A DNA stretch of 5,320 nt from Flavobacteriales bacterium (GTDB lineage Bacteria; Bacteroidota; Bacteroidia; Flavobacteriales; Parvicellaceae). Positions 1 through 5,320 of the stretch are shown here, piece after piece. The translations under genes were made by a program, and so were the position numbers. Each line of letters opens with the position of its first letter. Position 1 is the first letter of the stretch. The notes beneath the pieces are model-generated. The model worked only from the letters and a program-made list of their open reading frames with translations, had not been told where the DNA came from and searched no databases. The DNA lies in NCBI GenBank assembly GCA_014239715.1, contig JAAZYJ010000097.1, positions 1 through 5,320 on the forward strand. The letters are read 5' to 3'.

Positions 1-753
1 CCACGGTACATTGATGTTTACGGGTTTTATCTGGCTGATTTCAGTGATGACACTGTTTCGAATGCCAAATTCATTGATGCAAATTTTATGCTAAGGCCTG
101 AAGACTACATTGTATTCACTGAGGACAGCTCCGCAGTTAAAGGTGATTATTTAAACGCCCGGTCCGGCAGGTTTGTCCAGACAGACCTGCCAACGTATTC
201 GAATGAATCGGGCGATGTGTATTTGATCTTGCCTAACGATAGTGTTAGTGATAATTTCTCTTATCATGAAGACATGCACTTTGGTTTGATCAATGATCCG
301 AATGGTATTTCATTGGAAAGAATTGATTTTGGCAGAGCCACCAATGATGCTGCTAACTGGCATTCTGCTGCAGAGACCGAAGGGTTTGCCACCCCCGGAT
401 ATGAGAACTCTCAATATTTCCCGGGAACAATAACTGAAGAGATGGTCAGCATTGATCCTGAAATTTTTTCGCCTGACAACGATGGGTTCGAAGATGTAAT
501 TAACATCTACTATTCAATGGAAAAGCCCGGATACGTTGGAAATCTGACGATTTACGATGCCAAAGGCCGTTTGGTTAAGGCTTTGGTAGAGAACGAACTT
601 TTAGCGACAAACGGAACATTCACCTGGGACGGAGTCACCGAGAATAGGCTCAAAGCCCGCATCGGGGCTTATATCTTATATTTTGAGGTGTTCAATACGG
701 ATGGTGTGGTTAGTAGTGTAAAGAAGCCATTTGTTGTAGCGGGTTCATTTTAG
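1..753 (+). CDS. C-terminal part of a secreted lamin-tail / FlgD-like domain protein (5' partial)
   Basis: The frame is open from base 1 with no stop, so the ATG at 88 is internal and the gene starts outside the window; 250 residues are visible. Residues 1 to about 140 look like a lamin-tail domain: a GFYLAD strand, a LRPEDYIVF turn, a GDVYLIL strand, GISLERID near 102-109, and the closing TPGYENS near 131-137. After a short linker, residues about 150-248 resemble the FlgD Ig-like / CHU_C-type beta domain. It opens with FSPDNDGFEDV (156-166; a DxDGxxD acidic loop), continues with a LTIYDAKGRLV strand and a WDG at 209-211, and ends at KKPFVVAGSF. Such proteins are usually large, exported and often cell-surface in Bacteroidota; the signal peptide would be off the left edge. 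No separate type IX sorting domain follows, so the FlgD-like module may be the terminal anchor or export module, which is inference. The gene converges on the lipoprotein gene with a 34-base gap. The specific function is unknown. Confidence 0.85.
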   Translation, partial: PRYIDVYGFYLADFSDDTVSNAKFIDANFMLRPEDYIVFTEDSSAVKGDYLNARSGRFVQTDLPTYSNESGDVYLILPNDSVSDNFSYHEDMHFGLINDPNGISLERIDFGRATNDAANWHSAAETEGFATPGYENSQYFPGTITEEMVSIDPEIFSPDNDGFEDVINIYYSMEKPGYVGNLTIYDAKGRLVKALVENELLATNGTFTWDGVTENRLKARIGAYILYFEVFNTDGVVSSVKKPFVVAGSF

Positions 754-787
754 GCATGGATGGGCAAAGCCAGGTGTTTTCTTTCGG

Positions 788-1711
788 TTACTTCGTGTCA
801 TCATTGTCTTTTGAAGGGCCAAGCCAATTGTTGATCTCGTTCATTATTCCTTCTGTGTTTACATCTTTAAGCAGCGAATCTACCGCACCACTTACACCTT
901 CCATCATACCCTTAGAAAGGCTGTCAATATCGTCTTTAAACTCCTTAAATTCATCTTCCAGGCCAAACGCTTCAAAGTCTATGTTTTCTATATTTTGCTC
1001 ATAGAACTCAAAGGAATTTATCTTTCGATATCCATCCAGACGGAAAACAGAGTCATTGAGTATTTTTTGATCCACTTTTGAAGCTTCAATTGTCATCCCG
1101 ATCTTTCCTAACAATTTGTTTTCTATGTATAATGGAAATCCGAGGCCGGACAAATCATAATCCTGCATTCCTTCTATCTTCATTATTGTCGGCTTCATCT
1201 GTTCTAACAGCTCCTGGTTCAACCCTACTTTCCCGCGGATCAACTGACCATCCAGGTCATATGTTAAGCACTTGTACTTTCCTACCTGCTTAAGTCCTGT
1301 TGATTTCCCAAGGCTGATCTTTGCAGAGTCCAGCTGAGTAGCCATGGATCCAAAACTAAACCCTTCAATCTGATTTTCCAGCAAACTCTCAACCATATAT
1401 GTTCTGTCCTTGTCATTAACCAGCATCACCTCCTGATCATCAAGATCGTAGATCACTTTTGTAAAGGCCCCCCTAAACGAACCAAAGATGGCATTGTTCG
1501 GTTCTGTAATGATCATAACTTTTGCCCCTTTTATGTACAGATCAATGGTTGAATTCGTTGCTTGTCCGATTATATTATCAAGAAATCCAAACTGATTTCC
1601 AAATCCTGTTTCAAATTCTGCCTCGTACGATATTTTACCTTCAAATGGCTCATTAGAACAGGAGCTCATCATTAGCATACAAACGGCCAACAAAAAGATA
1701 TATGGCTTCAT
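788..1711 (-). CDS. Putative lipoprotein, DUF4412-like
   Basis: The product is 307 aa. I chose the ATG at 1711 because it puts a signal peptide exactly at the N-terminus: MKPYIFLLAVCMLMMSSC, with the lipobox ending at Cys18. The frame extends upstream to a TTG at 1762, but that would add 17 residues ahead of the signal sequence. A weak GAAG lies just before the ATG. After the Cys comes GKISYEAEF (25-33), then IDLYIKGAKVMI (about 57-67) and a strand pair, VIYDLDDQEVMLV (86-98) followed by DRTYMV. This pattern resembles DUF4412, a family of LolA-like beta proteins in Bacteroidota. A second half has KYKCLTYDLDG and then IENKLLGKIGMTIEASKV, followed by an acidic, probably helical tail ending in DNDDTK. 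It is predicted to be anchored in the outer or periplasmic membrane face through the acylated Cys. No catalytic motif is visible and the biological role is unknown. It is separated from the carotenoid operon by the terminator at 1843-1870, so it is probably transcribed alone. Confidence 0.82.
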   Translation of the reverse strand: MKPYIFLLAVCMLMMSSCSNEPFEGKISYEAEFETGFGNQFGFLDNIIGQATNSTIDLYIKGAKVMIITEPNNAIFGSFRGAFTKVIYDLDDQEVMLVNDKDRTYMVESLLENQIEGFSFGSMATQLDSAKISLGKSTGLKQVGKYKCLTYDLDGQLIRGKVGLNQELLEQMKPTIMKIEGMQDYDLSGLGFPLYIENKLLGKIGMTIEASKVDQKILNDSVFRLDGYRKINSFEFYEQNIENIDFEAFGLEDEFKEFKDDIDSLSKGMMEGVSGAVDSLLKDVNTEGIMNEINNWLGPSKDNDDTK

Positions 1712-1842
1712 TTTCTTCAAATTTATAGCTGGTAATTTAGAAAGGAATCGGGTTCTTTTCAAGGGTAACTATGATATTTATGCATCTTTAACAAATTTCC
1801 TGTTATACTTTTCCGGCAATGCTTCGGTCTTTTCATCATTGA

Positions 1843-1870
1843 AAAAGGCCCCACTTTCGTGGGGCCTTTT
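1843..1870. terminator. Bidirectional rho-independent terminator
   Basis: A perfect 12-bp inverted repeat pairs 1843-1854 (AAAAGGCCCCAC) with 1859-1870 (GTGGGGCCTTTT) around a 4-base loop. Read on the minus strand the loop is GAAA, a GNRA tetraloop, and the stem runs into five T's, a good intrinsic terminator. Read on the plus strand it ends in four T's. No plus-strand gene lies just upstream, so its main job is probably to stop minus-strand transcription from the small ORF at 1941-2105 and the carotenoid operon. That would insulate the lipoprotein gene, whose start lies about 130 bases further on. Confidence 0.88.
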
Positions 1871-1940
1871 GTGCATCAAGTAAACAAATAAGCAACTTTA
1901 AAGCAAGGATGTTAAAGTCCACTTACGCCGTTAAATATGT

Positions 1941-2105
1941 TTAGTTCAATCCCAGTCTGTTTTTTCTGAAATTGTACTTCTTTCTGAGTTTTACGACCAC
2001 TCTAGCCTGGCTTGTTCTAGCAGCCTTGCCAATGGACTCTTCTTTACTTGAGTCAATCCTATCAAGAATTTCATCTTGAATGATCGTAGGTAGCTCTCTA
2101 AGCAT
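1941..2105 (-). CDS. Small hypothetical ORF, 54 aa, possibly the tail of a decayed gene
   Basis: It runs from an ATG at 2105 to a TAA at 1941. The product begins MLRELPTIIQDEILDRID, continues through EESIGKAARTSQARVVV, and ends in the basic KLRKKYNFRKNRLGLN. The N-terminal half is acidic and amphipathic and the C-terminal third strongly basic, a composition typical of a real small protein. I do not recognise the family. No clear ribosome-binding site is seen. The same frame continues seven codons upstream of the ATG before a TAA at 2124-2126. The neighbouring frame from about 2187 to 2107 also reads as plausible protein (for example FGDDENSIRFAPDLVT) but has no start codon. A single-base frameshift would join the two, so this may be the 3' end of a degraded gene. 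The strong terminator lies about 70 bases downstream in the same orientation, which fits a transcribed unit. It could equally be a chance ORF in the trailer of the carotenoid operon. Confidence 0.35.
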   Translation of the reverse strand: MLRELPTIIQDEILDRIDSSKEESIGKAARTSQARVVVKLRKKYNFRKNRLGLN

Positions 2106-2240
2106 TTCTTTCGCAATTGTTTGTTACCAAATCGGGCGCAAATCTAATGCTATTTTCATCATCCCCAAACCTTTTCTGACTTTTATTCTAAGCTGTTTTC
2201 GTCGTGATTAATTGAGGGTCTATAGTACAATTTACGAGAT

Positions 2241-2933
2241 TTATCGCAGTTTTGCACTCTTTTTTGTGAAATATTCAAAAAAACTTGCGGTAACACCCAA
2301 CATCAACATCGAATAAACAACGTCTTCAATTGGTATCGTTTCGACACGAATATTAAGATTGTGACCCCCATTATAATGAACAATCTCATTCTCAATCCAC
2401 GTGCCGGTTAAAACCCCATTCACTATGACAAATGGAACAAGTGAGATCACATACGCCATTAAGAATCTACTGAACCAGGGAGTCTTGTTTAACACGTGGA
2501 ATAAAACAAAAGTGCCTGTCGTAGTGAACGTAATTGAGGTATAAAGAAGATTGTATTTCCAGACACCCACCCCAATGAGCGTTATTGATAAAATAAGACA
2601 TAATGGTCTCCAAATTGGAGCAAACCAATCCTTTTTCATGTAGCTGTTTATACAGCTATAAATGAACAAGCAGGCGTAGGGCACCACAATAAAGAACAAG
2701 ACTTCCTCAATTGGCAGGTTAAACAAATATAGCCCAGACAAGTACGCTTTGCTAAAACCCCAGACTTGATAATTTGTGAAGGCGATATCCCATGGGATAA
2801 AAAACACCATCATACACAGAATTGCTGAAAACAAATATTTCCAGCTTTTATAAAATGCAACGCGTTTGTCAAAGCTGAGAATCAGTGGAAAGGCTATTGT
2901 TAGTCCATCGATCAACAGATAGAGGTAATTCAT
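2241..2933 (-). CDS. crtYcd: Lycopene beta-cyclase, CrtYc-CrtYd fusion type
   Basis: The product is 230 aa and an integral membrane enzyme that cyclises psi ends of lycopene (or a related acyclic carotenoid) to beta-ionone rings. It contains two tandem copies of the small heterodimeric lycopene cyclase domain that actinobacteria encode separately as CrtYc and CrtYd. The first half carries FFIPWD (44-49) and the acidic motif PIEEVLFF (74-81). The second half carries GTWIENEIVHYN followed by TIPIEDVVYSM (199-209). The repeated P-x-E-E/D is the hallmark of the family. About six to seven hydrophobic helices are evident, with a basic KKSAKLR tail inside. The ATG at 2933 overlaps the crtZ stop in an ATGA, so the two genes are translationally coupled. 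A fused CrtYcd has been reported in flexixanthin-producing Algoriphagus, supporting a Cytophagales-type host. It is the last gene of the operon. Whether it cyclises one or both ends cannot be read from the sequence; the CruF and CrtD neighbours suggest one. Confidence 0.92.
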   Translation of the reverse strand: MNYLYLLIDGLTIAFPLILSFDKRVAFYKSWKYLFSAILCMMVFFIPWDIAFTNYQVWGFSKAYLSGLYLFNLPIEEVLFFIVVPYACLFIYSCINSYMKKDWFAPIWRPLCLILSITLIGVGVWKYNLLYTSITFTTTGTFVLFHVLNKTPWFSRFLMAYVISLVPFVIVNGVLTGTWIENEIVHYNGGHNLNIRVETIPIEDVVYSMLMLGVTASFFEYFTKKSAKLR

Positions 2934-3412
2934 GACGAGACTTCCTTTTTGGCCTTCTGTGCATGAAATGCCTCTTTGATGTATTTAAATGGAACCACTA
3001 ACATCCCATAGCATTCTCCAGAATCCTTTGATAGATGTTTGTGGTGCATTTTATGTGCTTTTCGCACAGCTTTGAGATAACTGTTGTTTGTTTTTTTGAA
3101 CATTTTTATCCTTTGGTGAATGAAAATATCGTGCACCACAAAGTAAGACAATCCGTACAAAGCAACGCCAACGCCAATCCATACTAAAATAACGAATCCT
3201 GCTAGAAGCCCAATCATGATCAGCAACCAGCTGGGGATTGCGAATATTAACAAAAACCAGTCATTGTTCTCTAAAAGTCCATGAGATTTTTTGTGATGGT
3301 CCTTATGTATCTTCCACAATACGCCATGCATAATGTACTTGTGAGTCGCCCACGCAACGCCCTCCATAAACGTGAACGCCGCCAGCACTATGAGAATATT
3401 CAATACAACCAC
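2930..3412 (-). CDS. crtZ: Beta-carotene 3-hydroxylase CrtZ
   Basis: The product is 160 aa, the usual size for bacterial CrtZ. It is a membrane di-iron hydroxylase of the fatty-acid-hydroxylase superfamily that adds a 3-OH to beta rings. All four histidine motifs are present: H24-x4-H29 (HKYIMH), H36-x2-H39-H40 (HKDHH), H94-D-x3-H99 (HDIFIH) and H120-x2-H123-H124 (HKMHH). Hydrophobic segments lie at about 3-21, 52-72 and 73-93. The start is a GTG at 3412, chosen because it gives the family's typical short hydrophobic leader before MEGVAW; an in-frame stop lies two codons upstream and no ATG is available before Met16. The G of this GTG is the last base of the upstream gene's TAG (TAGTG), and its own TGA overlaps the crtY start. 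Expression is therefore probably coupled on both sides. In this operon it would hydroxylate the single beta ring made by CrtYcd. Confidence 0.95.
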   Translation of the reverse strand: MVVLNILIVLAAFTFMEGVAWATHKYIMHGVLWKIHKDHHKKSHGLLENNDWFLLIFAIPSWLLIMIGLLAGFVILVWIGVGVALYGLSYFVVHDIFIHQRIKMFKKTNNSYLKAVRKAHKMHHKHLSKDSGECYGMLVVPFKYIKEAFHAQKAKKEVSS

Positions 3413-4050
3413 TACATTTTAAAATTAAGTAAAGTGAAGAACAACACCATAATGATAAACAAAATAATTCCAAAATTGTTTTTGAAATTTGGCTTAATTC
3501 GATGAGCTATTACCTGAATAACGAGTGAAATGATGAACCATGCCAAGTAATTTTTGAGTGGTGGCAGTCCTACTCCTTCCCAGTGCCAGAAATCCAGTTT
3601 AATGGCAACGGGCTCTATAAGGACATCAATTGCAACCATGAGCATGGCTCCAATAGTAGCTTTTAACCAAAGGCTTTTGGCTACCTGCCCTGCAATTGCC
3701 ATGGTGCAATACGTTAAGATCGCCCAATTCAGTCCGATTACAAGAGAGACATTCAACCACTTAGGTCCAAGACTTTCACCATAATGATACGTTCCGAAAA
3801 TTTCTCCTGTTCGAACACCAACCACCTCGACACCATATCCTGCCAGTCCTGCAATTAAGACAATCAGCAAGTCCTTTAATTCGTATTTATCGTGCGTAAT
3901 TAATAGCAATACTGCAGACATTATTAAAGTAAAGGGCGTTAATGATGCGTACCATAAAGGGTGGCTTCCCGTTATGCCAAAATATCCTACGGCATAGACG
4001 ATCATAGCAATTATAGTGCTAAGCAGTATTTTGTTCCTATTGCTTCTCAT
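3412..4050 (-). CDS. cruF: CruF-like carotenoid 1,2-hydratase (carotenoid biosynthesis protein, DUF422)
   Basis: The product is 212 aa with about six or seven predicted membrane helices (about 8-26, 35-52, 58-73, 99-121, 128-150, 168-184 and 190-210). It matches the CruF/DUF422 family. It carries EVVGVRTGEIFGTYHYG (75-91), a downstream NW (108-109), DVLIEPVAIKLDFWHW (142-157), and a PPLKNYLAWF turn near 163-172. Family members add water across the C-1,2 double bond of a psi end, giving the 1-hydroxy (1'-OH) group of myxol, saproxanthin and related carotenoids. The protein is shorter than cyanobacterial CruF, as I recall for Bacteroidota homologues. Its ATG at 4050 lies 14 bases inside the 3' end of the desaturase gene and its TAG shares a base with the crtZ GTG, so it sits inside the coupled operon. 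No Shine-Dalgarno is seen. DUF422 also includes less characterised carotenoid proteins, so the hydratase call relies partly on the CrtD-like neighbour, which uses the 1-hydroxy product. Confidence 0.83.
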   Translation of the reverse strand: MRSNRNKILLSTIIAMIVYAVGYFGITGSHPLWYASLTPFTLIMSAVLLLITHDKYELKDLLIVLIAGLAGYGVEVVGVRTGEIFGTYHYGESLGPKWLNVSLVIGLNWAILTYCTMAIAGQVAKSLWLKATIGAMLMVAIDVLIEPVAIKLDFWHWEGVGLPPLKNYLAWFIISLVIQVIAHRIKPNFKNNFGIILFIIMVLFFTLLNFKM

Positions 4051-5320
4051 TTGTCGGGTTTGGTATCAATTCAGCTACAATTTTTGCAGACAGCAAACAA
4101 AGGGGGATTCCTCCACCAGGATGAACTGATCCGCCACAGAAATATAAGCCTTTTACCTTTTTCTGGAAGTTCGGATGCCTCAAAAAAGCAGAAAATTTAC
4201 TGTTTGAGCTGGCTCCATACAAGGCTCCTTGATGGGAAGAGGTATTAAACTCTATACTTCTCGGATCAAGCATTTCCTCACAAACAATTAGAGGTTCAAT
4301 GTCTCGCTTCAAAATTCTTCCTAGTTTTTTGACCACATTTTTTCTTGTTCTCTTACTTATTTCGTCCCAGTCCTGCCCCTTGTTGCTGGGCACATTGATC
4401 ATAACAAACCAGTTTTCACACCCCCGGGGAGCATCACCGGGTTCTGCCTTAGAAGAAACGTGCACGTAAACCGTTGGATCATTGCCCACCTCATTTTTCT
4501 GGAAGATCTCAAGGAATTCTTCTTCGTAATTATCTGAAAAGAAAATGTTGTGCAGGTCCATCTCGGGAAATTGATCATTCATTCCCCAATAAAAGATCAG
4601 AGCCGAGCTCGACCTTTCCTGCTCCAACGTTTCCTCAGGGGCATCAAGCCCCGGCATCAGTTTTCGATAGGAAGGAACCACATCCATATTGGAAACCACT
4701 ATGTCTGCTTTATGCTCCTGAATTGTGCGTGCCCCGACCACCTTTTTCTTTTCAACCAAGATCTCATTAACACGCGTATTGAATTGAAAGTTAACGCCCG
4801 ATTTACAGGCGACATTATACAATGCTTTGGTGATGGAGTGCATGCCTCCTTCAGGAAAAAATGCACCAACATTGTGTTCCAGGTGTGGAACCATCGTAAA
4901 TATTCCCGGTGCCAAATAAGGAGAGGACCCGTTGTAGGTTGCAAAACGATTAAAAAGCTGCACCAGCTTAGGGTCAGTCAATCGTTTTGTATTTACCTCG
5001 TTGAGTGTTTTAGACAAGTTCATCCCAAAGATGTTAGCTATAGCACTAACTGCGTCCATACTAAGGTAGGTTGACGGTTTGTGCAATGACCTTTCCAGAA
5101 ACACCTTTGTTGTAAGTCGATACATCTTTTCCGAATGACGCAAGTAACGTGTAATTTCGTCCGCGGTTACATCAAATACGTTCTCTGCGTCTATAGCGAA
5201 TTTTTCTACATCAGCACTAGCAGAGAATCTGGTTCCATCCTCCCAGAAATAATTACACACTACGTCTCGCTTAAAATAATTTAAGTGCTCTCTGGGGTCC
5301 TCGCCGGCTGCTCGAATGGC
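4037..5320 (-). CDS. crtD: CrtI/CrtD-family carotenoid desaturase, best read as 1-hydroxycarotenoid 3,4-desaturase (5' partial)
   Basis: The gene runs off the right edge. The frame is open to base 5320, and the residues before an apparent GTG at 5260 (EHLNYFKRDVV) continue the family alignment, so that GTG is not the start. The visible 427 residues lack about the first 70-80, which should hold the FAD-binding GxGxxG Rossmann motif. Visible marks are NYFWEDGT (23-30), FLERSLHKPSTYL, RFATYNGSSPY (125-135), PHLEHNVGAFFPEGGMHSI, ADIVVSNMD, SALIFYWG, DLHNIFFSDNY, CENWFVMINVP, and the C-terminal FAD/substrate motif YFCGGSVHPGGGIP (393-406). The ATYNGSSPY and HNIFF types are, from memory of Bacteroidota sequences, typical of the CrtD branch, not of CrtI, which has an LFLGA/PALYSLMNYA pattern at the equivalent place. 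It would introduce the 3',4' double bond after CruF hydration. It overlaps cruF by 14 bases. CrtI remains possible because both enzymes share the fold and annotations often mix them. Confidence 0.78.
   Translation of the reverse strand, partial: AIRAAGEDPREHLNYFKRDVVCNYFWEDGTRFSASADVEKFAIDAENVFDVTADEITRYLRHSEKMYRLTTKVFLERSLHKPSTYLSMDAVSAIANIFGMNLSKTLNEVNTKRLTDPKLVQLFNRFATYNGSSPYLAPGIFTMVPHLEHNVGAFFPEGGMHSITKALYNVACKSGVNFQFNTRVNEILVEKKKVVGARTIQEHKADIVVSNMDVVPSYRKLMPGLDAPEETLEQERSSSALIFYWGMNDQFPEMDLHNIFFSDNYEEEFLEIFQKNEVGNDPTVYVHVSSKAEPGDAPRGCENWFVMINVPSNKGQDWDEISKRTRKNVVKKLGRILKRDIEPLIVCEEMLDPRSIEFNTSSHQGALYGASSNSKFSAFLRHPNFQKKVKGLYFCGGSVHPGGGIPLCLLSAKIVAELIPNPTNEKQ

Larger units (their letters stand above)
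1763..2240. other. Intergenic stretch between the lipoprotein gene and the carotenoid operon
   Basis: These 478 bases contain no long gene. They hold the terminator at 1843-1870 and the small minus-strand ORF at 1941-2105, described separately. The rest (1763-1842, 1871-1940 and 2106-2240) is AT-rich. I see no tRNA, riboswitch, tandem repeat or insertion-sequence end there. The 5' control region of the lipoprotein gene must lie between about 1712 and 1842, but no convincing promoter of the Bacteroidota type (TTTG and TAnnTTTG) could be picked out. The first 135 bases after crtY have no terminator hairpin, so operon transcripts probably run on to 1843-1870. Confidence 0.6.

Noticed and set aside
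754..787. Terminator between the convergent genes
   Set aside because: Only a three-base GGC/GCC pairing is present, with no stable stem, so no intrinsic terminator can be supported.
756..1293. Plus-strand open frames at 756-1004 and 1078-1293
   Set aside because: They lie antisense inside the lipoprotein gene, have low-complexity serine- and leucine-rich translations, and show no domain or signal. They are shadows of the coding strand.
1712..1762. Upstream TTG start (1762) for the lipoprotein gene
   Set aside because: It would place 17 charged residues before a well-formed signal peptide and lipobox, whereas the ATG at 1711 begins exactly at the signal sequence.
1764..1795. Possible Bacteroidota promoter for the lipoprotein gene (TTTG, 20-base gap, TAGTTACC, minus strand)
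   Set aside because: The -33-like TTTG and the spacing fit, but the -7 element matches TAnnTTTG only partly. In AT-rich DNA such a match is expected by chance.
1895..1918. Short inverted repeat ACTTTAA / TTAAAGT with a 10-base loop
   Set aside because: It is a seven-base, AT-rich stem with no following T-run; too weak to be called a terminator or regulatory hairpin.
3281..5074. Plus-strand open frames (3281-3505, 3554-3784, 3961-4248, 4474-4770, 4550-5074) and a minus-strand one at 4699-4944
   Set aside because: All overlap the well-supported carotenoid genes in other frames and their translations show no recognisable motifs.
5258..5260. GTG at 5260 as the start of the desaturase
   Set aside because: The frame is open to the edge, upstream residues continue the family pattern, and the FAD-binding N-terminus would otherwise be missing.

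Overview
The window looks like a Bacteroidota chromosome, most likely a pigmented marine or soil member of the Cytophagales or a relative. Four things support this: a fused CrtYc-CrtYd lycopene cyclase next to a CruF-type hydratase, a lamin-tail plus FlgD-like secreted protein, a DUF4412-like lipoprotein with an SSC lipobox, and the absence of clear Shine-Dalgarno sequences at most starts. The assignment rests on gene content and style, not on a database search.

Left part (1-1711). A secreted or surface protein fragment on the plus strand enters from the left edge and ends at 753. It shows a lamin-tail-like domain followed by a FlgD/CHU_C-like C-terminal beta domain. It converges, with only 34 bases between stops, on a minus-strand lipoprotein gene (788-1711) whose product resembles the DUF4412 family.

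Middle (1712-2240). This stretch has no long gene. It holds a strong, perfectly paired, bidirectional intrinsic terminator (1843-1870) and a 54-codon minus-strand ORF of unknown function (1941-2105). Just upstream of that ORF, the adjacent reading frame also looks protein-like, so the ORF may be the tail of a decayed gene.

Right part (2241-5320). Four tightly overlapping minus-strand carotenoid genes run, in transcription order: a CrtI/CrtD-family desaturase (cut by the right edge; best read as CrtD, 1-hydroxycarotenoid 3,4-desaturase), a CruF-like carotenoid 1,2-hydratase, CrtZ beta-carotene 3-hydroxylase, and a CrtYcd fusion lycopene beta-cyclase. Each gene overlaps the next by 14, 1 or 4 bases, so they almost certainly form one translationally coupled operon. 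Together they predict a monocyclic carotenoid. One lycopene end would be cyclised by CrtYcd and 3-hydroxylated by CrtZ. The other end would be hydrated by CruF and 3',4'-desaturated by CrtD. The product would be of the saproxanthin type, or a flexixanthin or myxol relative if further genes lie elsewhere. Phytoene synthase (crtB), phytoene desaturase (crtI) and any ketolase (crtW) are not in the window and would have to be upstream or elsewhere.

The pathway is a known one. I see no sign of a wholly new system, mobile element, CRISPR array or RNA gene. The least explained part is the 1871-2240 stretch.
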